From the NCBI RefSeq assembly GCF_030384665.1, contig NC_083680.1, forward strand, positions 653,001 through 717,000: a DNA stretch of 64,000 bases, written 5' to 3'. The translations under genes were made by a program, and so were the position numbers. Origin of the DNA: Lodderomyces elongisporus (taxonomy: Eukaryota; Ascomycota; Pichiomycetes; Serinales; Debaryomycetaceae). Positions 27,644 to 38,327 of the stretch are shown here, piece by piece; the first letter of the stretch is position 1; every line of letters starts with the position of its first letter. Below the pieces are notes generated by a model. The model ran no database searches. It had not been told where the DNA came from and worked only from the letters and a program-made list of their open reading frames with translations.

Positions 27644-27983
27644 TATAGGTTTTTTTAAATAAATCCCTTAATGCATGAAAAGATTAGGAAAAAAAAAAAA
27701 AAGAGAATAATAATAATAATAATAATACTGTACCTAAGTCTGTATATGTATATTTAGAACACAGTTGTGATGAGAGGGAAACCAAGAATCAAAAATCAAA
27801 AATCAATAAGATTTCCCGTTTCCCTTCATTTCTCAACCTTCAAATATTCCTCTACAAAAAGAAAAACTGATTAGATTCACATTACAAGAAACAGAGTAAA
27901 ATTGTTTAAATTAAATGATTCGTCAATATAAAAAGAGTTATATACTTATACATATACATGTAAATGCACTCTATTATGTTAAC
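27644..27983. other. Convergent spacer between LSG1 and RPL10A
   Basis: 340 bp with A13 and (AAT)n near 27690-27727. It holds both 3' ends. No gene seen. Confidence 0.55.
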
Positions 27984-28637
27984 TTAGTAGATTCTGAATG
28001 ATGGACCCATAGTTGATTTGATAACCAAAGATCCAACGTTTTGCCAGTTCTTCTTCAACAAAGAGACCAAGAAGTTAGCAGCCATCATGATTTGGTTAAC
28101 CAAGACATCTTCTTCCATCTCAACGTTACCAACAGCAACAGCCAAACACAAGACCTTCTTCAATTGGAACTTGATGGTTGATTTGACATCAGTAACCTTG
28201 GAGTACAAGTCATCGTTGTGAGAAACTGGGGTTGGGAACTTACCAGCCTTGGACAAAGTAGGACCCAACAATCTAGGAATTTGCTTAATCAAGACTTCGG
28301 AAGCAATGAAAGCATTGTATTTCTTAGCCAATTTCTTGATCAATTTCTTGTTCTTGTTCAACTTTTTCAAGTCATCGACTGACATAGCGTCAACACCCAA
28401 TGACTTAGCTCTGTCGACATCGAAAGCATCACCAAAAATACACAAGGTCATGTTTGGTCTTGGGACTTGAGGCAATTTCAAGGTACCAGAGAAACGCTTG
28501 TCTCTTTGTGGGTCATAGTTTTTCAAACCGACTTGCAATTCAACGGTTTCCAAAAAGTTTCTCTTTTTGGTTTCGTTGGAGTGCTCGAGCAACTTCTTGA
28601 CGTTCTCTCTAACGTGAGCTGAGGTAATTTTGGACAT
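27984..28637 (-). CDS. RPL10A: 60S ribosomal protein uL1 (L1/L10a)
   Basis: Encodes 217 aa from ATG 28635-28637, exactly the eukaryotic family length. It is the L1-stalk protein that guides deacylated tRNA from the E site. Recognisable blocks are [10 protein letters not shown] near the start, [13 protein letters not shown], and the C-terminal [18 protein letters not shown]. Codon use is extreme: Leu is almost always TTG and there is no CTG codon, as expected for a highly expressed gene in a CUG-Ser yeast. No intron is visible. A Cbf1 site lies about 260 bp upstream of the ATG. S. cerevisiae calls the orthologues RPL1A/RPL1B. Confidence 0.97.
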   Translation of the reverse strand: MSKITSAHVRENVKKLLEHSNETKKRNFLETVELQVGLKNYDPQRDKRFSGTLKLPQVPRPNMTLCIFGDAFDVDRAKSLGVDAMSVDDLKKLNKNKKLIKKLAKKYNAFIASEVLIKQIPRLLGPTLSKAGKFPTPVSHNDDLYSKVTDVKSTIKFQLKKVLCLAVAVGNVEMEEDVLVNQIMMAANFLVSLLKKNWQNVGSLVIKSTMGPSFRIY

Positions 28638-29963
28638 CTTGACTAGTGGTTAAGTTTCGTCTCCCAAAAAAATTTATTGGTAAATGTGATTGATTCGACG
28701 AGGATGAAGATCAAGAAAAGGAGAAAGAACCAGCGGGATGGGGGGGGGGAGAGATGGTTACTGAGTTGAAAGAGCTAATAAGTGAAAAAATTCCATTTCC
28801 TCACGATGCGCACAAACGAGAGAGTGTGTACTAGAGGAAAAAAAGAAAAAAAAAAAAAAGAAGCATATAGTGATACCTGAAAGCTACCAGTTATTCAATC
28901 ACGTGATACACGGGACTGCTTTTTTCGCCATATATATACCACTCTCATAAGCCTCGAGATCCATTACTTTGTTAATTGATGTTAAACTTTTCAAAGTACC
29001 TGTAGATGATTAACAATTGTAGCCGATACGTATTAACTTATAAAGAAAAAGTCTTGAAACAAACAAAGAAAGAAAGAAAGAGAGAAAGAAAGAGAGAGAG
29101 AGAGAGAGTGTGTGTGTGTGTGTGTATGTGATAAATGCAATACTGGCAACAGTAATAATGATTTTAAAAGCATAAAAGAGAAAACTGTGTGAATGTTTTA
29201 ACTAAAAGTAACAGCTTATGTTCTCTGTTTTTAACTTTCTGTTTGCCTTTTTCTTCATCTGTCTTGAATAGAACCAAGGAGAAACACTGAAGCATAATAT
29301 CTCAGAATGCGGCAATTTTGGACATCTGTGTCCGTCATAGAAACAAAAATAATAAATGAAGGTGAAAAATAAAAATTAAAAGAAAAAAAAATTAAAACAG
29401 GAGACAGTCTTCCTTATTGATAATTTGCAATCTTAAGGCTTTATTGTTACTTATTATGTCCCTTAAATGAAATAATTATAATAGTTCTCCGAGAGATATA
29501 CTATTTCAGATACTCAAAAAAAGGGGGGGCCTTGGGTTGGCATCTTGTAATTTCCAATTTTTAAATTTTTTTCAAAGGTGCTTTCAGCTTGAAGAATAAT
29601 AGAAACTAACAAAGATGCAGTGCAATACAGTACAGAAGCTACGTACATATAAAACAAAAACAAAATAAAAATAAAAGTGAAAAATCAAAAAGAAAAAGTC
29701 TATCATCACTATGGGCGCCGCACACATTGTAATACGCGTCAGTTCTCTTTGTTCACGCAAAACATACATTATGTTGTACTTCGTGCAATTGGTTTATTCC
29801 TCTATATCTCACTCGGTCTGTACTTTTATTAGAAGCAAATTCGTCTCCGGGCCTCTTCAACACAACTTTTTAGTTATTTTTATTGATACGACTACTGTTG
29901 TTATTGCTGTTACTAGGTACATTGTGCAATGCTGCCTCTGTTTTGCACACCAAGTTCAATATA
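28638..29963. other. RPL10A promoter and upstream region of MRM2
   Basis: About 1.3 kb divergent spacer. It has a G-run at about 28740-28750, the E-box at 28898-28907, (GA)n/(GT)n at 29070-29127 and AT-rich sequence toward MRM2. In-frame codons upstream of the MRM2 ATG lack an ATG. No other gene recognised. Confidence 0.55.
28898..28907. promoter_or_regulatory. Cbf1 site ATCACGTGAT in RPL10A promoter
   Basis: A perfect palindrome fitting RTCACGTGAY, 261 bp upstream of the RPL10A start codon. In Candida albicans ribosomal-protein promoters are reported to use Tbf1 together with Cbf1. No clear Tbf1 (TTAGGG-like) motif was seen nearby. Confidence 0.6.
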
Positions 29964-31133
29964 ATGCGAACAAAACTATCAATCGATAGACTCATCTCAA
30001 CATTTCAACAATGGCTGCAAATACACAGTTTATTCAAAAGACGACTAGCTACTCGCACCAATAAACTTTTGGCGGCTTCAACTCGAAAACCATATGATAG
30101 AAGCTTATTATCGGATGGTTTCCAGACACAACGACTATTCTCGTCATCGTTTCTATTGTCGTCGAAAAATGGATCCTTCATTTCAAATTCGCCAGTAAAA
30201 AAGATAACGCGACAGCTTGAGGCCGAGCTTGCAGAAATAGAATACACGGATAAATTGGCATACCTTGATGCTAAGTACCGACTAATAACACCTGAAACCA
30301 AAAAAGTCCTTGACATTGGGTTTTCTCCTGGGCATTGGATGAATTATGTTGTTGAGCAAATGTGCGAACTTCACAACGTAGCTCAGGACAAACTATACAC
30401 TAAAGATGTGATGATCTTGGGCTTTGATTTATTGTTTAAGAACCCGCCGGCAGGAACTAGTTCAATACAAGGAAATATCTTTTCCAAGTTTGCCCAGGCA
30501 TTGGTGGTCAATCATTTCAAGGAATGTGAATTTAAGCAAAGGAAAAAAAGAATGAAGGACTTGGTAGAAAAAGAGCAAGAACCAGCCCAAAAACATCAAC
30601 ATCAACAGCGGCAGCAGCAGCAGATTGAAGAGGACGAAATTCGGCGAAAATCATATTTTGATCATGAACAAGAAGAGCACATGATTGAAACCGACTTGGC
30701 CGAATCTTTGAGAAACTTGAGTATATCCGAATCCAAATTACAACCAGAATCAACTCAAAAAAACATTCTAGTGTCCGATGATGCATGGAAAGTGGATTTG
30801 GTGCTTAGTGACTTGTCGCGACCCTTAAGACAAGTGTCCGGATACTACGATCGAACAGAAACGTACCCTTACATCCGGTCAAATACTAATAAAGGTTTGA
30901 ACCATCATGTACTAAATCCTCAAAAAGCCAACTTGGATTTGGGAGAGGCATCCATTATTTTAATGAAACAAGTATTGAGAAGAGGGGGGAGCTTTGTATT
31001 GCGACTACAGGATGTTAACGGCAAAGACGCCGAGTTCATAATCATGAGATTGGGTCTTGAGAAAATGTTTAAAAAAGTAGTTACAATCGAAGTAGGAGCT
31101 GAAGTAATCCTTGTATGCAGTGTGAGAAAATAA
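29964..31133 (+). CDS. MRM2: Mitochondrial 21S rRNA 2'-O-methyltransferase Mrm2 (FtsJ/RrmJ family)
   Basis: Encodes 389 aa from ATG 29964; upstream codons start with TTG only. The N-terminus is Arg/Lys/Ser-rich with no acids for about 35 residues, a mitochondrial presequence. The SAM motif is VLDIGFSPGHW, then MILGFDLL and SSIQGNIF as in yeast Mrm2. The catalytic Asp lies in VLSDLSRP (D283) and the family block NLDLGEASIILMKQVLRRGG follows. K97 (DKLAYLDAKYRL) fits the first catalytic Lys, but the preceding RSRAA motif is absent. The second catalytic Lys (E. coli RrmJ K164) is Arg347 (GSFVLRLQD; codon CGA). A Gln/Glu-rich insertion separates the halves. Activity may be altered. Confidence 0.78.
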   Translation: MRTKLSIDRLISTFQQWLQIHSLFKRRLATRTNKLLAASTRKPYDRSLLSDGFQTQRLFSSSFLLSSKNGSFISNSPVKKITRQLEAELAEIEYTDKLAYLDAKYRLITPETKKVLDIGFSPGHWMNYVVEQMCELHNVAQDKLYTKDVMILGFDLLFKNPPAGTSSIQGNIFSKFAQALVVNHFKECEFKQRKKRMKDLVEKEQEPAQKHQHQQRQQQQIEEDEIRRKSYFDHEQEEHMIETDLAESLRNLSISESKLQPESTQKNILVSDDAWKVDLVLSDLSRPLRQVSGYYDRTETYPYIRSNTNKGLNHHVLNPQKANLDLGEASIILMKQVLRRGGSFVLRLQDVNGKDAEFIIMRLGLEKMFKKVVTIEVGAEVILVCSVRK

Positions 31134-31280
31134 CCACATCAGTCATTTATAGAAAGTTTCTTTACCTTTACAAGTTCCTTTTCTTTTAGCTATAACTCTT
31201 TCTTTTATTTTGTTTTGTTTTTCATCTTTCTGTCTTCTTTTAATGAAAATGTACATACATCATATAAAATGATCTACACC

Positions 31281-34142
31281 CTATTCACCGTTAACATTAA
31301 CTTCCTCGTCAACTGCCTCATTAGCGTCTTCTTCAACGGCATCATCGTCTTCTTCCTCGGCTTTTTCCACTTCATCCAATTCATTCTTCTGTGTTTGCTC
31401 TTCACCCAAAGCGTCACTCTTCTTTTCCTCGGTCTCGCCATCTAGACTGATCAAAGGTTCTTCCGAGGTTTTCTCATTGATTTCTGCTGATGCTTCCTCT
31501 CCAATTGATGATCCGTTTATACTCAACTTGGCTAAATCGTCTGTCCATCTTCCAGCAATTCTTTCCTTTTGCTTCTCATTTCTCAAAACATCCTTCCACT
31601 CGGAAATACGGCTGGCCAACTTCTCGTGATCAATTCCATAGTTTGCACCAAAGAGTACTGCTTCTGTGTACCTGCCGCTCATGATCAACAAATCAAAACA
31701 TTTGTTCACGTCGCGGACCTGCCACCACGCTTGCCATGCAATGTTATACTTACCTTTTGCCTGACACTCTTCGGCCAACTTGATCAATTCTGCCTTATTT
31801 TGTGATGATGATAATAAAAGCAACAAAGAAGAGTAATCTTTGGCAAGCCAGAATGATTCTTGAGCAAGTTTAACATTCCACTTCGACAAAGCTAAGTCAC
31901 CGAGTTTTTTCCATTTTGGAATGTTTGAGGTAGCTATGGCCGATGGCTGCTGCTGCTGCTGCTGCTGTTGCTGCTGAGTCTCCTGGCCTGAAAGCAAACC
32001 ATAGGCTTGTTTTAAGTCACCAGTATTTAAGGCAATCTGGAACTTGGAATCAAAATCTTGCGACAACAGGAAAGATAAAGAAAGGTATCCTAACTTTTCA
32101 AAAAACCTTGACAATTGATTCAACTCTGTCTTGGAGAGATTGGCAATTAAACTTGCATAATCTTCTGACAAGCTCTCTTGTGTAACTGTAGATACATCGG
32201 GAATTTCCTCCTCCGTTTCTTCGTCAATCACATTTTGTGTGGCAAACTGTTCGAGGTCTCCTCTCATCACCAAAGTCTGTAACTCCAACATGCTCGTGTT
32301 GAGGTACCATGAAATAACATCAAATGATTTGTCAATAAGAAACAATCTTCCATCTTGAGCCTTATAGCCGAGTATATAGAATTTACGGTCGAAATGTCCC
32401 AAGTTGATCACTTCACCACCAACGAAATAATTCAACCTATTGGTGCTTGCTGTGGTATAAACAAAAACATCGCCAATAAATTTACCAGACAAGATGGACT
32501 CTGAGGTAGGGAGAGTATATAAAACATCGAATGATTGCTCTGCACCCTCTTCAACGTCCAATTCATCATTCGCCAATGCTTGGTCGAATACCTCGCGGTC
32601 ATAGCTCAAAAAATATGTTTCATCATTCTTCTTTCCTGCCTGAGTCAGTGGGGTGGAACTTGATCTATCGCCAGCATTTGATGTAGTCACAATAGCAAGT
32701 AACTCGCCATTATCAGACCAAATCACATCAGAAATTTCTTCATCAATGTCCACTCTTCTTGCTAATTTCCCACTTTCCCAATCATAGAATGAGACGCATC
32801 CTTCGGATTTGACACCCAACAAGGCACCGCCAAAAATTTTATCAGCTTGATACTGCAAATCAATAACTAGATACTCCTGGAAGTTTTTCAAGACTTTCAC
32901 ACTAATGCTTGATTCTCTGATGGCGAATGGGCAAGCTGCAGAAGTGTCATGGGTATTCCATACAAAATCAAGTGCACTACCGTATGATTTGGACCTCCAA
33001 CCCAATGCACTGTAAACAATATATTCGCCATCGCCACAAACTGCAGCGTATCTACCATTTGGTGAGTGTGCCAAAGTCTGAGGGAAAATTTCAATCGTTC
33101 CTAAATCTCTTTGTTGCAAATTCAATGGTTCTCCGTCTTTCAACCCTTGAGTGGCGTTGGGCTTGATGACAGATTGGAAAACTTCAGAGTTTTTGGCAAA
33201 AATCAACTTGTTATTGGAGTCCAACGAGAAAAGTGGCTCTTCATTTCCGAGCTTGATTATAACAAATCCAGAGTCAAAACCGGCAGCAATAACGTTGGAT
33301 TTTGGCAAGATTCCAACACACCAAACTCTTTCCAAACTGTAGTTGATAGATTTTTCCAATTTGAATGTGTTGGAGTTCCAAAATCTAACGGTTCCATCTT
33401 CGGATCCTGATACAATAATTGGCAATTCTGGATGGAAAATTGCAAACGAGACATTCAGTAGATGACCTTCCAAAGTGGCAACGCAAGATTTCGTTTGGTA
33501 ATCCCATACTTTAATTGTTTTGTCATCACTCGAAGTAATCAAATAAGGCTTGTCTGCTTGGGGGTAATAATCGACATAATTGACACCTTTGGTATCATGA
33601 GCCACCAAAGTGAAGTTTGGTTGCAGACTGCCCAAGGACCAAATCTTAACGGTTCTATCCAAGCACGCAGATGCAAAGGTGTTTGGGTCTTTGGGATTGA
33701 AGTTCACACTCATTACATAATGTTGGTGACCTTCAAACACTTGCTCCAACTTCCAGTTGTTATCCCAGTTCCACAATTTAATAGTCAAATCGTCAGAAGA
33801 GGTTAAAATGTATGGCTTTGTTGGATGCACTGCAATTGATCTAATATAATCTGGGTGGGCTTCAAACTGAGTGATTTTCTCACCAGTGTTGTAATTGTAA
33901 ACACGAATCTGGAAATCATCAGAGCCAACAACAATCCAATTCTTTCGAGGAATGAATTTACCCGTACGCACTGGCATCTCCGTGACCTGGATGGACTTGA
34001 CTAATGCATTGGTGGCATAGGACCATATCTCAATCTTACCGTTATAAAGTGTTGTCAACACCCATGGTTCTGTTGGGTGAAAATCTATACCCTTGACACG
34101 ATCTGAATGGTGACTGAATGTCTTGGTGATGTCCAATTTCAT
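31281..34142 (-). CDS. SEC27: COPI coat beta'-subunit Sec27
   Basis: Encodes about 953 aa from ATG 34140-34142 (MKLDITKTFSHHSDRVKG); a TTG four codons upstream is not preferred because the family begins MKLDI. Two N-terminal WD40 propellers (GIDFHPTEPWVLTTLYNG, EAHPDYIRSIAVHPTKPY, SGSEDGTVRFWNS) are followed by the alpha-solenoid that pairs with alpha-COP. The first propeller binds KKxx retrieval signals for Golgi-to-ER transport. The C-terminus is very acidic (Glu/Asp tail), with a Gln8-class tract near 31950-31975. Two CTG codons align with Ser of S. cerevisiae Sec27 (EGHL[CTG]NVSF and SLGS[CTG]QPNF). Confidence 0.96.
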   Translation of the reverse strand: MKLDITKTFSHHSDRVKGIDFHPTEPWVLTTLYNGKIEIWSYATNALVKSIQVTEMPVRTGKFIPRKNWIVVGSDDFQIRVYNYNTGEKITQFEAHPDYIRSIAVHPTKPYILTSSDDLTIKLWNWDNNWKLEQVFEGHQHYVMSVNFNPKDPNTFASACLDRTVKIWSLGSLQPNFTLVAHDTKGVNYVDYYPQADKPYLITSSDDKTIKVWDYQTKSCVATLEGHLLNVSFAIFHPELPIIVSGSEDGTVRFWNSNTFKLEKSINYSLERVWCVGILPKSNVIAAGFDSGFVIIKLGNEEPLFSLDSNNKLIFAKNSEVFQSVIKPNATQGLKDGEPLNLQQRDLGTIEIFPQTLAHSPNGRYAAVCGDGEYIVYSALGWRSKSYGSALDFVWNTHDTSAACPFAIRESSISVKVLKNFQEYLVIDLQYQADKIFGGALLGVKSEGCVSFYDWESGKLARRVDIDEEISDVIWSDNGELLAIVTTSNAGDRSSSTPLTQAGKKNDETYFLSYDREVFDQALANDELDVEEGAEQSFDVLYTLPTSESILSGKFIGDVFVYTTASTNRLNYFVGGEVINLGHFDRKFYILGYKAQDGRLFLIDKSFDVISWYLNTSMLELQTLVMRGDLEQFATQNVIDEETEEEIPDVSTVTQESLSEDYASLIANLSKTELNQLSRFFEKLGYLSLSFLLSQDFDSKFQIALNTGDLKQAYGLLSGQETQQQQQQQQQQPSAIATSNIPKWKKLGDLALSKWNVKLAQESFWLAKDYSSLLLLLSSSQNKAELIKLAEECQAKGKYNIAWQAWWQVRDVNKCFDLLIMSGRYTEAVLFGANYGIDHEKLASRISEWKDVLRNEKQKERIAGRWTDDLAKLSINGSSIGEEASAEINEKTSEEPLISLDGETEEKKSDALGEEQTQKNELDEVEKAEEEDDDAVEEDANEAVDEEVNVNGE

Positions 34143-34419
34143 TTTAGCAACCAATTATGAAACAATTAAGGTGGATGGGTGTAAAAATAAAAAGTAGTAG
34201 AAGCGCAGTGGTAATGGTGGTGTTGGTAATTGGTGGAGTAATGATTCAAGTGTCAGGTATTTGTGTGTATGTGCTTGTGTTGTGATATTTTATAAAACTA
34301 AAAAAGAAGAAGAAGAAGAAGAAAAAAAAGAGGGCACTCGTTTGCTAAACGTGTGTTTTGTCTATGCTGTTGATTTGGTTTGTTCGGTGTTCCCTCAGTG
34401 GTTTTGTCTCGATTTGTCC

Positions 34420-34467
<48 letters not shown>

Positions 34468-34525
34468 GTCTCTGTTTATGTCTCTGACTCTATGTGAAAG
34501 TGTGTGTTTATCTCGACTGAGGATG

Positions 34526-34560
<35 letters not shown>

Positions 34561-34764
34561 AGCAAAAAAAAAAGGAGGAATATTTAGTGGACACGTTACT
34601 CAATCTACACGACTTTAAATAGTACTCTACTATATGTGTACTCGCATCAAACCTACTGCTAATAATCTATAATTAATTCTCTATAATTTAATATCTATAT
34701 AGTATTCCGTCTACAATCTGCAGTGTATGACCCTACTGTTCTCCATTTATAACGCTCCAACGGA
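34143..34764. other. SEC27 promoter / ALG11 3' region
   Basis: About 620 bp with (TC)n at 34420-34464 and a very long A-run at 34526-34558 that passes into further A-rich sequence. No gene seen. Confidence 0.6.
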
Positions 34765-36690
34765 TTAGTACACTTTTTCAAGCTTGCCACGTCTCTCATT
34801 TCTGTATTCTTTCTCAAGTATATCAAGCGTCTCTAAATGGTGTGTCCACGAAGCATCGAACTTGGCATTGGAAAACTTCTCGCGCACCAACTCCTGACCT
34901 TGCAACCTCATGTTTCGCAACTTTTCCTCGAAAACTAATGCATCTGCATTTATACTATTGAGAACAAATATATCTTGCAAAAGATTTTCCAATGTAGGAA
35001 ACAATACTTTTTTTCCATTGACTTGGAATGCTAGTTTCCCATTCTCGTCCTCTGGTTCTTGTAATTTAGGATCAAAGTCTGGATCAGCATAAGATTTGAA
35101 AAAAAAACCTGGCTGTGGCTGAGATTGTTGCAGTTGTTCACTGTTGGTTTTGGCCCCCACAATGTCAAGGTATGGACCTGCTGATGCGTGAACTATAGGT
35201 ATACAGCCTTTAGCCATATACTCCACAACTCCTATACCAAAATGCTCGTTCCACATTGCATTTAAACCAAACTTGCATGTTGTCAAGAGCTCAACCACTC
35301 GACTATATGGGATATCGACCTCAAAAGTGACAAACCGTTCCAACTTAAGCATCTCAACTTGCAGCTTGAGAATCTCTAGGGTTGCCGTATCATCAGATGT
35401 TCGGCATGACCCAGCAAATACTAACGTTGGAATACTACCATTTCCCTTGGAAGTCTCAACATTGGGAAACTCGTTGGCCAAAAATTGTTGGTATTCCTTT
35501 AAAACCAATATATGACGTTTTTCCGGTCTAAATTGGGCCAAATATAAGAGTTTGTTTTCCCTGACTTCAAGCTTATCTTTTTCGAGTAATGAGATTGCTG
35601 GTGCTGTTGATGGTGCTATTGATGGTGCTATTGATGGTGCTGTTGATGGTGCTGTTGTTGATGCTGTTGATGTAAGATACTCGGTGCCACACGGAGGATA
35701 TAACACCTCAAGTTTATTTCCTAATGCCTTATTGAAAGACCATATTTTGTCAAGATGACTATACGTCCAAGATCCGTTCGCCAAGGTAATATCAACTAGT
35801 GATCCCAAGTAGACATAAAAGTAGTACAATGCGGTCCAGTAGAGAAACTTTCCGTAAGCGATAAAATCATTTATGGATCTGATGTGCAAAACCTCCCCAA
35901 GTTTCTGATATTTGAGCTTGTTGAACATATCTTCTTGCAAGATTGGGTAATGAACGTAGGCAATAATTGGTATTTTCAAAACTTTATTCGCAACAAGAAA
36001 ACTACTGGGTAACCCCATTGTGTCCACCCATACATCAGGAGACACTTCAAAGCACGCTTCCAAGCTGAGCAACCCAGTACCAAATAATTGTCCAATTATT
36101 GTGAATCGTTTCCAATATGCCGAATCAATCAAGTGACCAAATCTCCGTAGATAAATGAACACAATACGCGAAGAGTCGAGTCCCGTTATTTGAAATTTGC
36201 TCTCTGTCTTTCCGAGTATCTCCAATGGCTCGGCGTCCAAATTTGTTGTATAAATAACACATATGTTTTTACTATTTGCGTTCAATGTAGCCTTGACTGC
36301 TTCCCAAAGCACTTTTTCACCACCGCCGCCGTTATTTGCATATGGGTGGAAGAACCCGTACAACAATCTTCTTTGTGGGTCATCCACATCCCTTCTTCTT
36401 GTTTCCCTCATAAATTCTTCTTTCGCTTCGACATCTCTTGGCGCAATTTTGAGCTTATTGTTTCGATAATTAGTGTAATAGGAAGGTACAAAGCTAGCAA
36501 GAATCAATCTTCTACGCACGCTAGATCTCTTGTAAGTCGTGGTGAGATAGATAGGTTTTGCATAATTGAGCACTTTAAGAAATTGATCCTGCCATCTTTG
36601 AGGTGGAACAAGAAAAAAGTGTGGAAGCACACTATGAACCACTTGGTGTAGGAAATATATTGCAAGAGCCACTCCCAAAATCAACCACAT
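34765..36690 (-). CDS. ALG11: Alpha-1,2-mannosyltransferase Alg11
   Basis: Encodes 641 aa from ATG 36688-36690. It adds the fourth and fifth (alpha-1,2) mannoses to the lipid-linked oligosaccharide on the cytosolic ER face, directly after Alg2. An N-terminal hydrophobic anchor (LILGVALAIYFLHQVV) precedes the Alg11 signature FFHPYANNGGGGEKVLW. The Alg11 block EVSPDVWVDTMGLP and the C-terminal GT4 site NEHFGIGVVEYMAKGCIPI follow. Around 35590-35665 a repetitive TAPSTAPSIAPS insertion, encoded by GGTGCTGTTGAT-type repeats, sits in the linker between the two Rossmann domains. S. cerevisiae Alg11 is 548 aa, so the extra length is this insertion plus loops. Confidence 0.95.
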   Translation of the reverse strand: MWLILGVALAIYFLHQVVHSVLPHFFLVPPQRWQDQFLKVLNYAKPIYLTTTYKRSSVRRRLILASFVPSYYTNYRNNKLKIAPRDVEAKEEFMRETRRRDVDDPQRRLLYGFFHPYANNGGGGEKVLWEAVKATLNANSKNICVIYTTNLDAEPLEILGKTESKFQITGLDSSRIVFIYLRRFGHLIDSAYWKRFTIIGQLFGTGLLSLEACFEVSPDVWVDTMGLPSSFLVANKVLKIPIIAYVHYPILQEDMFNKLKYQKLGEVLHIRSINDFIAYGKFLYWTALYYFYVYLGSLVDITLANGSWTYSHLDKIWSFNKALGNKLEVLYPPCGTEYLTSTASTTAPSTAPSIAPSIAPSTAPAISLLEKDKLEVRENKLLYLAQFRPEKRHILVLKEYQQFLANEFPNVETSKGNGSIPTLVFAGSCRTSDDTATLEILKLQVEMLKLERFVTFEVDIPYSRVVELLTTCKFGLNAMWNEHFGIGVVEYMAKGCIPIVHASAGPYLDIVGAKTNSEQLQQSQPQPGFFFKSYADPDFDPKLQEPEDENGKLAFQVNGKKVLFPTLENLLQDIFVLNSINADALVFEEKLRNMRLQGQELVREKFSNAKFDASWTHHLETLDILEKEYRNERRGKLEKVY

Positions 36691-38327
36691 TCTTTAATCA
36701 ATTGGAAATCGAAAATTGATAAAAACAACAAAAAATGAAACAAAAAAATGAAACAAAAAAATGAAACAAAAATTTCACTAATCAAATAATGAAAACTAAC
36801 AAAATGAAGTAAAAGAACAAAATGCACTTTAGTTATTAATTTTAATTGAAGTCGACGTGTGAGAAAAAAAATGTGGCTATTAGTGTTGATTTATACAGTA
36901 CAAAAAGTGTTATCAGTACTTTCAATCCTTGACTTTAAGTCACAGTTTTAGATTTAGATTAAAAGGTTTGATTTTTTGATTTTTTTTTTGTTTTCTCTCT
37001 TTTCGCATAAAGATATCGGGCAAGTCCGAGTCGAGAATAAATCGCATCAATATTCAATCACGCAGTATATAAAAGTATTCACTGTAAAGTATTGAAACAT
37101 ACAATATGCAAAAGATGTGAGCGACTCTCATTTGTTTTTGGATACTACTTGGTATGGTGATGATGATGATGATATGCAGTAAAACCACTAGATGTTCAAT
37201 CAATAGATTTGTATAAGCAATCTAGTTCAAAGATTTGATTTCCATAAGCGCAAAGGCTGCTCTGCTTTCTTTGTTCACCTGTTCCATTATCTTGCTTTAA
37301 CAAACCAGTTGACTAAACCTACTAAGTTGTTTGCAGTTCGAAAAGGTCTATTTCGACATTCGTCAAAATTTTATACTTTCAAATGGTACGAAGGCCGAAA
37401 CAAGAGTCTCGATTTTGTAAAAAAAATACGACATAAAAACAAAAAAAAAAAAAAGAAATATAAAACAAAAAGGTTTTATGAAGAACAAGGTTGAATCTAT
37501 ATAGGGAAAAAAGAGACTAAAGTTTAGAAAAAGGTGATCTTTACAAGCTTACCCCTATCTCGCTTGACCAACCCTCACGTACACAGAAATACAACTTGCC
37601 ATCCCAATATACATATACATATATAGAGAAAGAGAGAGAGTGTGTGTGTGTGTGTGAAAGAAAGATTATACGTCACTAGTACAAGTGGTTAACTGTGGGT
37701 GATGGGTTCTGAGAATGGTCGTATTTGTAGAATATAATAAAGTAAAGTGGTTGGTAAGTAATTACATTTCCTAATCGGGGTAAATGCTTAAGAAATGAGA
37801 TGTTTCACAAATCCTTCATTACGCGTCTTCCTTCTCTTGCTCCTTGTCCCACTCGCAGTCTCTGATACAATTTTTAAATTTTTTTTTTTTGGTATATATT
37901 ACTGCTAAGCAACTTCTCATAGACACCACGTATTCTCCATAAACTTGTCGAACTTAAAAAGATAATTATCTCAAAGGCATTTTCTTTACTTGAGATACTC
38001 ATATTGCTACTGTTATTGCCAATACCAAACTGCATTGCATTGATACTTGATCGGAAGTAGCTTTAAACATCTCCAATTATATTTTTTTTTTGCCTATTTT
38101 TTTTCTAACCTCATTCTGCCCAGCCATTTCATTTTCAAGCTTCGGGTTCGAAAGTTTCCAAATTACAGACACTATACTTTTTTTTTTTGGAGATCCCATC
38201 AACTTCTCTTATCATAAAATATAATCAAAAATCTTCAAACTTTGCACGATTAGATTTCATAACATCGTGTGCATAATTTTTCCACAAAAAAGAAAGGAGG
38301 AGAAAGAATATTATTGAATATTTTAAC
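36691..38327. other. Intergenic region, ALG11 to Whi5/Nrm1-like gene
   Basis: About 1.6 kb of AT-rich divergent promoter DNA: repeated AAATGAAACAAAA near 36728-36770, (GA)n(TG)n at 37625-37657 and T-runs near 37877, 38082 and 38177. No coding sequence with support. The length suggests elaborate regulation of the downstream cell-cycle gene. Confidence 0.55.

Noticed and set aside
38140..38165. B-box-like GGGTTCGAAAG
   Set aside because: No A box or cloverleaf arms upstream; chance match in promoter DNA.
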